NCBI GenBank assembly: GCA_964418835.1 | Contig: CAYQNJ010000003.1 | Coordinates: 62,001 to 126,000 of the forward strand | Direction of reading: 5' to 3' | Source: UBA9076 sp964418835 | GTDB taxonomy: Bacteria > Bacillota_I > Bacilli_A > Erysipelotrichales > Erysipelotrichaceae | DNA length: 64,000 nt | Shown: positions 35,015-45,495 of the stretch, piece by piece | Layout of the letters: every line of letters starts with the position of its first letter | How positions within the stretch are numbered: the first letter of the stretch is position 1 | Notes under the pieces: generated by a model | What the model was told of the DNA's origin: nothing | The model's input: the letters and a program-made list of their open reading frames with translations, nothing else | Databases searched by the model: none | Translations under genes and position numbers: made by a program

Positions 35015-36890
35015 CAAGATTATAGAAAGTTTTCATCAAGGACATTGTTTAGATGCATACAAAGTATTTGGGGCACATTTAGTTAAAGAAGGAAATGTAA
35101 AAGGCGTTAAATTTACTGTGTATGCACCAAATGCTCAAAAAATTAGTGTTGTAGGTGATTTTAATAATTGGAATGAATCATTCCATCAAATGAAAAAAAC
35201 TGATTTTTCAGGTATTTACAGTTTGTTTGTGCCTGGTTTAAAACAATATGACTCTTATAAATTCCGTATAGAAGATAGATATGGAAATACTTTTGATAAG
35301 GCAGATCCTTATGCTTACTTTAGTGAACTTAGACCTCAAACTGCTAGTTTAGTTTATGATATAAGCAGTATTAAGTGGAGTGATTCAAAGTGGATGAAAT
35401 CAAGAACTAAAAATTTTGATAAGCCACTTAATATCTATGAAGTATATGCGGGTGGATGGAAAAGACATGATAATAGACCATATTCTTTTGAAGAGTTAAA
35501 AGATACTTTAATTCCTTATGTAAAAGAAAATGGTTTTACTCATATAGAGTTTATGCCTCTTACTGAATATCCTTATGATGGTTCATGGGGTTATCAAGCA
35601 AATGGTTACTTCTCATGTACTAGTAGATATGGTAACCCTACAGAACTAGCTTCATTTATAAATGAATGTCATAAACAAGGTATTGGTGTAATCATGGATA
35701 TGGTTCCTGTACATTTTGTGAAGGATAATCATGGTTTAAGATTATTTGATGGTGATCCATTATATGAATATAGATATCAAAATGATGCTAATAGTCAGTG
35801 GGGCACTTTAAACTTTGATTTATGGAAAGAAGAAGTTAGAAGTTTTTTGATTAGTAGTGCAAGTTTTTGGTGTGATGTTTATCATTTTGATGGTATTAGA
35901 ATAGATGCTGTTTCTAACTTGATTTACTGGGAAGGTAATAGAGATAGAGGAACTAACGAAGGTTCTTTAGCGTTTATTAGAAGAATGAACTATTACTTAA
36001 ATGAAGAATACCCAGGTTTAATGCTTATTGCGGAAGATAGTAGTGATTTCCCTAGAGTAACTGAATCTACTGTTGATATGGGCTTAGGATTTGATTATAA
36101 ATGGGACTTAGGTTGGATGAATGATACATTAAAGTATTATAAAACTGATCCTATTTATAGAGTTTGGGACCATAATAAAATAACATTCTCAATGGCTTAT
36201 TTCTATTCTGAAAAATTCTTAATGCCATTATCACATGATGAAGTTGTGCATGGTAAGAAGACAATTGTAGACCAAATGTGGGGTAACTATGATCAAAAGT
36301 TTGCGCAAGTAAAGAATTTATATACTTACATGTATGCTCATCCTGGTAAGAAGTTAAACTTTATGGGAAACGAACTTGCGATGTTTAGAGAGTTCGATGA
36401 ATCAAGAGAACTTGATTGGATGTTGTTGGAATATGGTAGACACAACATGTTTGCTAGATTTTTTAGAGATTTAGGACAAATATATATTTCTCATCCAGCA
36501 CTTTATAAATATGATTATGATTTTAGCGGTTTTAAATGGATAGATGCTGATAATTCTACTCAAAGTATTTATTCTTTCTATAGAGAAGATGAAAATGAAT
36601 ATATTATTTGTTTAATGAACCTTACTGGAAATACTTATGAAGATTTCTTATTAGGTGTACCTCAAAAAGGAACTTACAAAGAATTAATTAATACTGAGTG
36701 GAGTATTTATGATGGATGTGATTTCTGTAATTACAAACCACTTAGATCTAAAAAACAAAAGAAAGCATTCCATGGATTTGATAATGCAATAAATGTAAGA
36801 ATAGCACCATTTGGGGCAATGTTATTATCATGTAAGAAAACTAAAACTACTAAAAAGGCAACAACCAAAAAGGGAGATAAGAATGTATAA
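35007..36890 (+). CDS. glgB: 1,4-alpha-glucan branching enzyme
   Basis: A 627-residue GlgB. It has an N-terminal CBM48 domain (GVKFTVYAPNAQKISVVGDFNNW split across about residues 28-55), a GH13 catalytic barrel with nucleophile Asp in DGIRIDAVSN, acid Glu in LIAEDSS and LSHDEVVHGK, and a C-terminal beta domain. The last 20 residues are Lys/Thr rich (KKTKTTKKATTKKG). It introduces alpha-1,6 branches into glycogen. ATG 35007 is preferred to an in-frame ATG at 34992 because the GAGGGTAAGGA site lies between them. Both ends overlap neighbouring genes by eight bases. Confidence 0.95.
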   Translation: MNNKIIESFHQGHCLDAYKVFGAHLVKEGNVKGVKFTVYAPNAQKISVVGDFNNWNESFHQMKKTDFSGIYSLFVPGLKQYDSYKFRIEDRYGNTFDKADPYAYFSELRPQTASLVYDISSIKWSDSKWMKSRTKNFDKPLNIYEVYAGGWKRHDNRPYSFEELKDTLIPYVKENGFTHIEFMPLTEYPYDGSWGYQANGYFSCTSRYGNPTELASFINECHKQGIGVIMDMVPVHFVKDNHGLRLFDGDPLYEYRYQNDANSQWGTLNFDLWKEEVRSFLISSASFWCDVYHFDGIRIDAVSNLIYWEGNRDRGTNEGSLAFIRRMNYYLNEEYPGLMLIAEDSSDFPRVTESTVDMGLGFDYKWDLGWMNDTLKYYKTDPIYRVWDHNKITFSMAYFYSEKFLMPLSHDEVVHGKKTIVDQMWGNYDQKFAQVKNLYTYMYAHPGKKLNFMGNELAMFREFDESRELDWMLLEYGRHNMFARFFRDLGQIYISHPALYKYDYDFSGFKWIDADNSTQSIYSFYREDENEYIICLMNLTGNTYEDFLLGVPQKGTYKELINTEWSIYDGCDFCNYKPLRSKKQKKAFHGFDNAINVRIAPFGAMLLSCKKTKTTKKATTKKGDKNV

Positions 36891-39288
36891 GAATAAGAAA
36901 GAATTTGTTTCTGACTTCAAAAAGAGAATGCAAGAAACATATGGTAGAAGTGTAGAAAGTTCTGACAAAACAGAAAAATATATGGTTCTAGGAAATATGA
37001 TTAGAGATTTTGCGAGTGTTAATTGGATGGAATCTAAAGAAGTAGCCGCAAAACAACACGATAAGATTATGTATTATTTTTCTATGGAATTTTTAATGGG
37101 AAGATTAATGACAAATAACTTAATGAATCTAGGAATCTATGATTTAGTTAAGGATGGATTAAATGATATTGGAATAGATATTAATGAATTAGAAGATTTA
37201 GAAAGTGATCCAGGACTAGGAAATGGTGGTTTAGGAAGGCTTGCTGCATGTTTTTTAGATTCTTTAGCTTCTAGTAATCTTCCGGGTAATGGAAACTGTA
37301 TTAGATATGAATATGGTTTATTTAAACAGTTAATTGATAATGATGGCAATCAAATAGAGCTACCAGATCAATGGTTAAAACTAGGTAATGTATGGGAAGT
37401 AAGAAAGCCAAAACATACTGTAGAAGTTAGTTTTGGTGGTTATGTGACTAGTACTACTGACTATAATGGAAGAATGCATTTTAAACTTCATGATGCTGAA
37501 AATGTTTCTGCGGTTCCTTATGATGTTCCTATTGTTGGTCAAAATACAAAACTAACAAATACTCTTAGACTTTGGTCTGCAGAACCTAGTGATAATATTC
37601 CTTATGAGATAGATTTTCAAAAGTATATCGCTAATGTGACTGCGATTAATTTAAATGTTTATCCTGATGATTCTACAGAAAAAGGGAAAATACTTAGATT
37701 AAAACAACAGTACTTCTTTGTTTGCGCTGGTATTAATTCTATTATTAAAACACATCTTGATACATATAATACTCTTGATAATTTTGCGGATAAGGTTGCG
37801 ATTCAATTAAATGATACACATCCAGTTCTTGCGATTCCTGAGTTAATGAGAATACTAATGGACGTTCATGGATATGATTGGGATGATGCTTGGGATATTA
37901 CTGTAAATACTATGGCTTATACTAACCATACAGTATTATCTGAAGCACTTGAAAGATGGCAAACTAGTATAGTTCAAAAACTATTACCAAGAATCTATAT
38001 GATAATAGATGAAATTAATAGAAGGTTTTTATTTGATTTAAGAAAGAACTATCCTGGTAATTATGATATGGAAAATAGAGTATCTATTATTAGAGATAGA
38101 CAAATTCATATGGCAAACCTTGCTATTATTGGGAGTCATAGTATTAATGGTGTCGCTAGAATTCATTCAGAGTTAATTAAGACTGAACTGTTTAGAGATT
38201 TCTCTAATATATGGCCAGAAAAGTTTAATAATAAGACAAATGGTATAACTCAAAGAAGGTGGTTATTGTATTCTAATCCTCAACTTACTGATTTCTTAGA
38301 TAAAAAAATTGGTAAAAAATATAGAAAAGATTTTGATCAAATAATTAATTTGATGAAGTTTGTGGATGATAGGAAATCTCAAGAAGAATTCTTAAAGATT
38401 AAACATGAAAGAAAAGTTATTCTTGCGGATTATATTAAAAAAGTAACTGGAATTGAAGTCAATACAAATTCTATATTTGATTCTCAAGCAAAAAGATTAC
38501 ATGCATATAAGAGACAATTATTAAATGTATTGCACATTATTATGTTGTATCAAAGAATATTAGATGATCCTGGATATAAGATAACTCCAAGAACTTTTAT
38601 CTTTGCGGCTAAGGCTGCCCCAGCTTATACTTTTGCGAAAAAAGTTATTAAATTAATTAATAATATGGCTACTATCATTAATAATGACCCTTATGTAAAA
38701 AATATGATTAAAGTAGTATTCATACCTAATTATTCTGTTTCAGTTGCGGAATTACTGATGAATGCTACAGATGTTTCTGAACAAATTTCATTGGCTGGTA
38801 AAGAAGCTAGTGGTACTGGAAATATGAAGTTTATGATGAATGGTGCTATTACTTTAGGAACACTTGATGGTGCGGTTGTGGAAATAGATGAGTTAGTCGG
38901 TAGAGATAATGATGTAATATTTGGTTTAAATGTTGATGAAGTAAGAAATCTAAGTAATGTCTATAATGCATTTGATTATTACAATAATAACTATAGGTTA
39001 AAAAGAGCTGTTGATTCATTAGTGGATAATACTTGGTCAGATAATAGAAATGATTTCCAAGTCATTTATGATGAATTGTTAGTAAGAAATGATGAATACT
39101 TCTTATTTGCGGATTTTGAAAGTTATGTACAAGGACAAGAAGAAATAGAAAGAAGATATAATGATAGATATGGTTGGGCAAAGTCTTGTTTAATTAACAT
39201 TGCCAAGTCAGGCTATTTCTCTAGTGATAGAACAATAAAACAATATGCAGAAGATATATGGAATTTAAAACCAACAAAAGTGGGGTAA
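36883..39288 (+). CDS. glgP: Glycogen/maltodextrin phosphorylase
   Basis: An 801-residue GT35 phosphorylase. Conserved features include DPGLGNGGLGRLAACFLDSLA-type sequence near residue 105 (landmarks GNGGLGRLAACF), QLNDTHP, and the pyridoxal phosphate lysine in EASGTGNMKFMMNG (about residue 650). It releases glucose-1-phosphate from alpha-1,4-glucan ends. I start it at ATG 36883 behind AGGGAG; a longer frame to 36811 runs through the glgB tail without a site. It overlaps glgB by eight bases, so the two are translationally coupled. Confidence 0.95.
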   Translation: MYKNKKEFVSDFKKRMQETYGRSVESSDKTEKYMVLGNMIRDFASVNWMESKEVAAKQHDKIMYYFSMEFLMGRLMTNNLMNLGIYDLVKDGLNDIGIDINELEDLESDPGLGNGGLGRLAACFLDSLASSNLPGNGNCIRYEYGLFKQLIDNDGNQIELPDQWLKLGNVWEVRKPKHTVEVSFGGYVTSTTDYNGRMHFKLHDAENVSAVPYDVPIVGQNTKLTNTLRLWSAEPSDNIPYEIDFQKYIANVTAINLNVYPDDSTEKGKILRLKQQYFFVCAGINSIIKTHLDTYNTLDNFADKVAIQLNDTHPVLAIPELMRILMDVHGYDWDDAWDITVNTMAYTNHTVLSEALERWQTSIVQKLLPRIYMIIDEINRRFLFDLRKNYPGNYDMENRVSIIRDRQIHMANLAIIGSHSINGVARIHSELIKTELFRDFSNIWPEKFNNKTNGITQRRWLLYSNPQLTDFLDKKIGKKYRKDFDQIINLMKFVDDRKSQEEFLKIKHERKVILADYIKKVTGIEVNTNSIFDSQAKRLHAYKRQLLNVLHIIMLYQRILDDPGYKITPRTFIFAAKAAPAYTFAKKVIKLINNMATIINNDPYVKNMIKVVFIPNYSVSVAELLMNATDVSEQISLAGKEASGTGNMKFMMNGAITLGTLDGAVVEIDELVGRDNDVIFGLNVDEVRNLSNVYNAFDYYNNNYRLKRAVDSLVDNTWSDNRNDFQVIYDELLVRNDEYFLFADFESYVQGQEEIERRYNDRYGWAKSCLINIAKSGYFSSDRTIKQYAEDIWNLKPTKVG

Positions 39289-39293
39289 TGTAA

Positions 39294-41432
39294 GTGAAGT
39301 CAAATACAAATATGCAAGCCTATCTTGATGATTTTGGCTTGATAAATTGTTTTATATCCAGAAATTTTTATAGTGGTAAAAGTGAATACTTTTATATTAC
39401 CAATGATGATGGGTATTATAAGGATTGTGTAGTTAAACATATTGAAGAAAGAAAAGATAACATTAAATATGAACTAATTATTCCTACTCATTTTGAGTTT
39501 GGTAAGGAATATGCATTAGTTTGTAGTTTAGGTGTACAAACAGTAATTCAAAGTAGATTTATAGTAAAAAAACCATTGTTTGATAAATTATTTTATTATG
39601 ATAAAGATGATTTAGGTAGTACATATTATAGAGATAAAACTGATTTTGCATTATGGGCTCCAACTGCTACAAAGGTAGTAGTTGATATTGAGACTGAGGG
39701 AAATCATGTGATTCAAGAAATGAAAAGAAGTGAAAAGGGTGTTTATAGAACTAGTGTAAAAGGTGATTATAAACATTCCACTTATGTTTATTATGTGACT
39801 GTAAATGGTAAAACTAATGTCGCTAGTGATCCTTATGGGTTAAGTAGTAAGGCAAATGGTGAAGTATCCGCAATAATTGATTTAGATGAGGCTTTTAGGG
39901 AAGTTGATGATTATATTCTTCCGGAGTTAAAAAATAATGTAGATGCGATTATATATGAATGTAGTGTTAGAGATATGACAAGTTCAATTCTTTCAGGTTC
40001 TTCTACGCATGGGTATTTTAAATCACTAAGTGAAGCAGGCACAAGATATCAAGGGAAGTCTACTGGTATAGATTACATTGAAAAACTGGCAGTAACTCAT
40101 GTGCAGTTAATGCCTGTAAATGATTTTGTGACAGTAGATGAATTACATAAAGATAGAGCATATAACTGGGGTTATGATCCTTTACAATACTATACGTTAG
40201 AAGGTTCTTATAGTGAAAAACCTAATGACCCTTACGATCGAATTAAACAGTTCAAACATTTAATTGTTGAATTTCATAAAAGAGGTATAAGGGTAAATAT
40301 TGATGTTGTATATAACCATGTTTATGATATAGATATGACTTCTTTAGCACGATGTGTACCTTATTATTTCTTTAGGTATAATGAATCAGGTTATTTATCA
40401 AATGGTTCTTATTGTGGTAATGATATTGATTCTAGAAAACTTATGGTTAGAAAACATATAGTTGATAATGTAAAGATGTGGATTAATCTTTATAAGATTG
40501 ATGGATTTAGATTTGATTTAATGGGTATCCTAGATGTTGATACGATGAATGAATTGTTTTTAGAAGGGAAAAGACTAAATCCAAATATTATGGTTTATGG
40601 AGAAGGTTGGAATATGCCTACTTATTTACCTGATGAATTTAAAGCTAAGATAGAAAACAATAATAAAATGCCTGGAATTGGTCACTTTAATGATTATTTT
40701 AGAGATTCTTTAAAGGGTAAAAGTTCAGATAATGAAAGATATGATAAAGGTTATCTTACTGGTTCTTATAATATGGTTTATGAAATGATGTCTAGCTTAG
40801 TTGGTAATAGTGTTAATGGTAACCATTTTCAAAGGTTTACTGATCCTAACCATAGTATTAATTATGTAGAAGCACATGATAACTTAACTTCTTGGGATAA
40901 AATAAAAGAATGCTGCAAGAGTGAAACTAGAGAGATTAGGATGAAAAGACATAAACTTCTAATTGCTTGTACTATATTTGCTCAAGGTGTACCTTTTATT
41001 CATAGCGGACAAGAATTTTGTAGAACTAAATTATTGATGGGGAATACTTATAATATGAGTGATGATATCAATAAGATGGATTGGGAAAGAATGGCTCAAA
41101 ACTATGACATTGTAAATTATACTAAGGCGTGTATCTTATTAAGAAAAGAATTAGAAGGGTTTAGATTATCTACTTCTAAAGAAATAGAAGAAAAAGTTTC
41201 GTTTAAAGTTTTAGATAATGTTGTATTGGAGTATAATATAAATCATGTTGATAAAAAGGTTAATATCAACGGTATTAAAGTAATAATTAATCCAACAGAG
41301 TATGCTAGAGATTATAGTTATGAAAAGGATTATGTTACTTTGATGGACCAAAATGGTTATACAATTCAATCAACTGTTTCTAAAAAAATACATATTGAAC
41401 CATATTCATTAGTGGTTTGTGCATTAATATAA
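39294..41432 (+). CDS. pulA: Type I pullulanase (glycogen debranching)
   Basis: A 712-residue GH13_14 enzyme with an N-terminal beta domain, a CBM48-like domain (about 105-185), the pullulanase type I signature YNWGYDP (about residue 289) and catalytic residues in GFRFDLMG, VYGEGW and EAHDN. There is no signal peptide, so it acts inside the cell, removing alpha-1,6 branches after phosphorolysis. The start is GTG 39294 just after the glgP stop behind a GGGGT site; an internal ATG at 39312 is a weaker alternative. A short terminator follows and separates it from secA. Confidence 0.92.
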   Translation: MKSNTNMQAYLDDFGLINCFISRNFYSGKSEYFYITNDDGYYKDCVVKHIEERKDNIKYELIIPTHFEFGKEYALVCSLGVQTVIQSRFIVKKPLFDKLFYYDKDDLGSTYYRDKTDFALWAPTATKVVVDIETEGNHVIQEMKRSEKGVYRTSVKGDYKHSTYVYYVTVNGKTNVASDPYGLSSKANGEVSAIIDLDEAFREVDDYILPELKNNVDAIIYECSVRDMTSSILSGSSTHGYFKSLSEAGTRYQGKSTGIDYIEKLAVTHVQLMPVNDFVTVDELHKDRAYNWGYDPLQYYTLEGSYSEKPNDPYDRIKQFKHLIVEFHKRGIRVNIDVVYNHVYDIDMTSLARCVPYYFFRYNESGYLSNGSYCGNDIDSRKLMVRKHIVDNVKMWINLYKIDGFRFDLMGILDVDTMNELFLEGKRLNPNIMVYGEGWNMPTYLPDEFKAKIENNNKMPGIGHFNDYFRDSLKGKSSDNERYDKGYLTGSYNMVYEMMSSLVGNSVNGNHFQRFTDPNHSINYVEAHDNLTSWDKIKECCKSETREIRMKRHKLLIACTIFAQGVPFIHSGQEFCRTKLLMGNTYNMSDDINKMDWERMAQNYDIVNYTKACILLRKELEGFRLSTSKEIEEKVSFKVLDNVVLEYNINHVDKKVNINGIKVIINPTEYARDYSYEKDYVTLMDQNGYTIQSTVSKKIHIEPYSLVVCALI

Positions 41433-41453
41433 ACAGATGATAAATCTGTTTTT
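41431..41453 (+). terminator. Terminator after pulA
   Basis: AAACAGAT pairs with ATCTGTTT around GATAA, with only five Ts, so termination may be incomplete. Confidence 0.65.
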
Positions 41454-41469
41454 ATTTGGAGGATAAAAT

Positions 41470-43686
41470 ATGAAGTTAAGTAATTTGTTTACAAGTGAAG
41501 GTAGACATTATGAAAAAGCAAAGAAAATTCAAAAACAAGTACTAGAATTAGAGGAAGAATACTCTAATCTAAGTGATGATGAATTAAAAAACAAAACTGT
41601 GATATTTAAAGAAAGATTAAAGAATGAATCTTTAGAAGATATTATGGTTGAGGCTTATGCAACTTGTAGAGAAACTGCAAAAAGAGTGATTAATGAATTT
41701 CCATTCCCAGTACAAGTTTTAGGTGGGATTTTATTACATTTTGGAGATATAGCTGAAATGAAGACTGGAGAAGGTAAAACATTAACTGCGACTATGCCAA
41801 TTTATTTAAATGCCTTAAGTGGCAAGGGTGCACATGTAATTACAGTTAATGAATATCTTGCACAAAGAGATGCTGAATGGATGGGACAAATCTATAACTT
41901 TTTAGGACTTAGAGTTGGTGTTAATAGACATGGTTTAACTCAATCACAAAAACAAGATGTTTATAATTGTGATATTTCTTATACTACAAACTCTGAAGTT
42001 GGTTTTGATTATTTAAGAGATAATATGGCTACTAGAAATGAAGATAAGGTGTTAAGAGGTTTGAATTATGCAATTATTGATGAGGTTGACTCTATATTAA
42101 TTGACGAAGCAAGAACTCCTTTAATTATTTCAGGTCCAGGAGAAACATTAGATGCACAATATGTAATAGCTGATAGGTTTGTAAAAAGTTTAAATAAAAA
42201 TGATATTGAAGCTTTTATTGAAGATAATTCTGTGGCATTAAGTGAAAGTGGTATTAGAAAAGCAGAAAAATATTTTAAAATAAATAATATCTTTGAACAA
42301 GGACATGCGGATTTAATACATTTTATTCAAAATGCATTAAGAGCAAATGTACTAATGGTTAGGGATGTTGAGTATATAGTAAGTGATGATGAAATTGTAT
42401 TAATTGATAAATTTACTGGAAGAAAGATGGAAGGTAGGGAGTTTAGTGATGGTTTACACCAAGCTATTCAAGCAAAAGAAAGCGTTGGTATTAAACAAGA
42501 AACAATGACTCTAGCTACTATTACTTATCAAAACTTCTTTAGACTTTATAGTAAACTATCTGGTATGACAGGTACTGCAAAAAGTGAAGAAGATGAATTT
42601 ATTAATATTTATAATATGAGAGTTTATTGTATTCCAACTAATAAACCTGTAATAAGAAAAGATGATATAGATAAGGTTTATTTCACAAAAAGTGAAAAAT
42701 ATAATGCAATAGTTGATGATGTTATAGAAATTCATAAGAATAAACAACCGATTTTAATAGGTACTGTTTCAATAGATATGTCTATTGCATTATCTGATAT
42801 GCTAAAAAGAAAAGGTATTAATCATCAAGTATTAAATGCGATAGAAGATTCTTATGAAGCACAAATTATTGCACAAGCAGGAAAGGTAAATGCAGTGACA
42901 ATTGCCACAAACATGGCTGGTAGAGGTACAGACATTAAACTAAATAATGAAGCTGTTAGTTTAGGCGGTTTGGTTGTAATTGGTAGTGAAAGACATGAAT
43001 CAAAAAGAATTGATGATCAATTAAGAGGTAGAAGTGGTAGACAGGGGGATCCTGGTTATACATGCTTTTATTCAAGTTTTGAAGATGATTTAGTAATTAG
43101 ATATTCAAGTGAAAATACTAAAGAGTTAATTGAAAATTTTAACTCTAATACAAGCAATGAAAAAATGTTAAAAATTATAGATTTAATTCAAAAAAGAGCT
43201 GAAGGATTAAATTATGATGGTAGAAAACAAGTATTGGAGTTTGATGATGTCCTTATGGAACAAAGACTTATAGTATTTAAGACAAGAGATGAAATATTAA
43301 GTCAAGAAAATATTGATGCTACTATTATTCCTATGATTAAAAGATATTTTAGTTCAATGTTTAATGAAAAAGATTATTTAGAGTTAGGGTTTAATGAAAA
43401 AGTAGATTATGTAAATGTAGTAATTGATAAATACAAAGAATTTAAAAGTGATGAAATGGCAGATCAAAGAATAAAGAATCTATTATTGGCAATTATGGAT
43501 CATCAATGGATAGATCACATTGATAATATGTCTAGATTTCAAAAAGGAGTTTATTTAAGACAGTATGCACAAATTAAGCCTATAGATGCATTTAAAGAAG
43601 AAGCATATTCAAGGTTTGAAAATATGATGGAAAATATTGTAGAACAATTTTCTATTAATTTTACAAGATTTATAAACAGTTTATAA
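41470..43686 (+). CDS. secA: Preprotein translocase ATPase SecA (short form)
   Basis: A 738-residue SecA with Walker A in KTGEGKTL (about residues 99-106), DEVDSILIDEARTPLIISG after motif II, the preprotein cross-linking region, motif TNMAGRGTDI, and the helical scaffold and wing domains. It powers protein export through SecYEG. At 738 residues it is about 100 shorter than Bacillus SecA and ends right after the scaffold (FSINFTRFINSL) without the flexible linker and zinc-binding SEC-C tail. It could be a trimmed housekeeping SecA or an accessory SecA2; no accessory Sec genes adjoin it. The start follows GGAGG at 41458-41462. Confidence 0.88.
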   Translation: MKLSNLFTSEGRHYEKAKKIQKQVLELEEEYSNLSDDELKNKTVIFKERLKNESLEDIMVEAYATCRETAKRVINEFPFPVQVLGGILLHFGDIAEMKTGEGKTLTATMPIYLNALSGKGAHVITVNEYLAQRDAEWMGQIYNFLGLRVGVNRHGLTQSQKQDVYNCDISYTTNSEVGFDYLRDNMATRNEDKVLRGLNYAIIDEVDSILIDEARTPLIISGPGETLDAQYVIADRFVKSLNKNDIEAFIEDNSVALSESGIRKAEKYFKINNIFEQGHADLIHFIQNALRANVLMVRDVEYIVSDDEIVLIDKFTGRKMEGREFSDGLHQAIQAKESVGIKQETMTLATITYQNFFRLYSKLSGMTGTAKSEEDEFINIYNMRVYCIPTNKPVIRKDDIDKVYFTKSEKYNAIVDDVIEIHKNKQPILIGTVSIDMSIALSDMLKRKGINHQVLNAIEDSYEAQIIAQAGKVNAVTIATNMAGRGTDIKLNNEAVSLGGLVVIGSERHESKRIDDQLRGRSGRQGDPGYTCFYSSFEDDLVIRYSSENTKELIENFNSNTSNEKMLKIIDLIQKRAEGLNYDGRKQVLEFDDVLMEQRLIVFKTRDEILSQENIDATIIPMIKRYFSSMFNEKDYLELGFNEKVDYVNVVIDKYKEFKSDEMADQRIKNLLLAIMDHQWIDHIDNMSRFQKGVYLRQYAQIKPIDAFKEEAYSRFENMMENIVEQFSINFTRFINSL

Positions 43687-43695
43687 TTTAAATCA

Positions 43696-43704
43696 TGATA
43701 CAAT
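43696..43704 (+). promoter_or_regulatory. Extended -10 promoter upstream of the DUF885 lipoprotein
   Basis: TGATACAAT lies 17 bases before the start codon, with ACGAGGTG as ribosome site in between; no -35 box is evident. Confidence 0.45.
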
Positions 43705-43721
43705 TTATACGAGGTGTTTTT

Positions 43722-45485
43722 ATGAAAAAATTACTTGTATTGATTGTATCTTTTTTAATGATTATATCTATTTTTGGTTGTAGTAATAAAACTAAGGTGG
43801 ATATAAAACATTCGGATAAAGAAAATGTAGAATTTAATGAGTTTTTAGATAAGGAATTTAAAGAAGCTATGGAGGCTGATTATTTAAATAATCATTACAC
43901 TTTAAATGATTCTAAAGCTATGGGGATAGTTAAACCAGAAACAAAATTAGATCCTAATGATTTTGATTTAGAATCTTATGAAGATTTTATAGAGGATGCT
44001 CAATTAAGTTTAGAAGAACTTAAAGCGTTTGATAAAGAATCACTTAGTGAAAAACAATATTATGATTATTTAGATTATGAAAATAATTTGAATAATTATT
44101 TAGAACTAAATAAATATCCATTATTTGATAATTATTTTTCTCCATCTAATGGAATTCAAGAAAATTTACTTACAATATTTATGGAGTTTGATTTTAGACA
44201 TGCGGATGAATTTGAAGATTATTTAAGCTTGCTTGAAGGTGTTCCTGAATATATGGATGCTGCAATTGAACTTACTAAGTATCAAGCTATTAATGGTCAT
44301 TTCTTGAGTGATAATGCAGTTGATCAAACGGTAAGTGGTATTGATAGATTTACTTCTAAGTTAGAAGATAATGAATTAATCGCATCTTTTGATTATAGTG
44401 TAGATATAAATGAAGATCTTACAGAAGCGCAAAAAATAGATTTAAAAGCTAGAAATAAGGATTTAATATTAAATTCATTTATTCCTACTTATTTAAATTT
44501 AAGAAAGGAATTAATTTCATTAAAAGGTTCAAGAAGTGTTGAAGGTGGATTAGCTAATTTTAAAGATGGAAAAGAATACTACAGCTTGTATATAAAAAAT
44601 CAAACAGGTTTAGATCTATCTGTTAAACAGTTATTTGATATGTTAGATAGTTACTTACAAAAAACATTAAAAAATTATGCTCAAGCATATATGAAAGATT
44701 CAGAATCTTTTGAATCAGTTTCTTATGAAATAAATCAATTAAAAGATTTTGAAACTGAAGATATTTTAGAGTTTGTAAAAGAAAATATGAGTAAAGATTT
44801 TCCACAAGGACCAGATGTTAATTATAGTATTTCATATTTAGATGAGACTACCGCAAATAGTTCTATACTGGCTTATTACTTAAATCCACCAGTAGATATG
44901 ATAAGTGAAAATGTCATTAGAGTTAATCCTAATACTGGAGAAGATAAAATTCAGTTATATTCAACTGTATCTCATGAAGGATTCCCAGGTCATTTATATC
45001 AAATTACATATGATTTAAATACAAAACCACATCCAATTAGAACAAACATTTCTAATATTTCTTATACAGAAGGTTGGGCAATGTACACAGAATTAATTGC
45101 TTTTGATTATCTTGATTTAACAGAAGCTGAAAATATAACTTATAAATTAGATGTTCAATTTGGTTATGTTTTATCTGCCGCATTAGATTTAGCAGTAAAT
45201 GGACTAGGTTATGACTATGATAAAACTGAAAAGTGGTTATCTGAGTATATTGAAGCAAGATATATTAAGGAAATGTATGAAGGCGCAATTGATGATCCAG
45301 GATTAATAGTTCCTTATGGCGTTGGTTTAGTATATTATGATAATTTAAGAGATAAAGCAGAAGATAAATTAAAAGATAAATTTAATGTAGTAGATTTTCA
45401 TCAAGTAATTTTAAAGAACAGTGATAGACCTTTAAGTATATTAGAGTCAGATGTTGATAAATACATTTCTGAAGTTTTAAATTAA
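43722..45485 (+). CDS. DUF885 family lipoprotein, putative metallopeptidase
   Basis: I place the start at ATG 43722 behind GAGGTG, which gives a clean lipoprotein signal (MKKLLVLIVSFLMIISIFGCSN). The 587-residue product matches DUF885 (PF05960): long helical body, and the motif SHEGFPGHLYQ (HExxxGH-like) near residue 430, followed by SYTEGWAMYTE. This pairing of H-E-H and a downstream E resembles gluzincin-type zinc sites, so peptidase activity at the outer face of the membrane is likely but unproven. It is followed after ten bases by another lipoprotein gene. Confidence 0.85.
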   Translation: MKKLLVLIVSFLMIISIFGCSNKTKVDIKHSDKENVEFNEFLDKEFKEAMEADYLNNHYTLNDSKAMGIVKPETKLDPNDFDLESYEDFIEDAQLSLEELKAFDKESLSEKQYYDYLDYENNLNNYLELNKYPLFDNYFSPSNGIQENLLTIFMEFDFRHADEFEDYLSLLEGVPEYMDAAIELTKYQAINGHFLSDNAVDQTVSGIDRFTSKLEDNELIASFDYSVDINEDLTEAQKIDLKARNKDLILNSFIPTYLNLRKELISLKGSRSVEGGLANFKDGKEYYSLYIKNQTGLDLSVKQLFDMLDSYLQKTLKNYAQAYMKDSESFESVSYEINQLKDFETEDILEFVKENMSKDFPQGPDVNYSISYLDETTANSSILAYYLNPPVDMISENVIRVNPNTGEDKIQLYSTVSHEGFPGHLYQITYDLNTKPHPIRTNISNISYTEGWAMYTELIAFDYLDLTEAENITYKLDVQFGYVLSAALDLAVNGLGYDYDKTEKWLSEYIEARYIKEMYEGAIDDPGLIVPYGVGLVYYDNLRDKAEDKLKDKFNVVDFHQVILKNSDRPLSILESDVDKYISEVLN

Positions 45486-45495
45486 GGAATTTATT

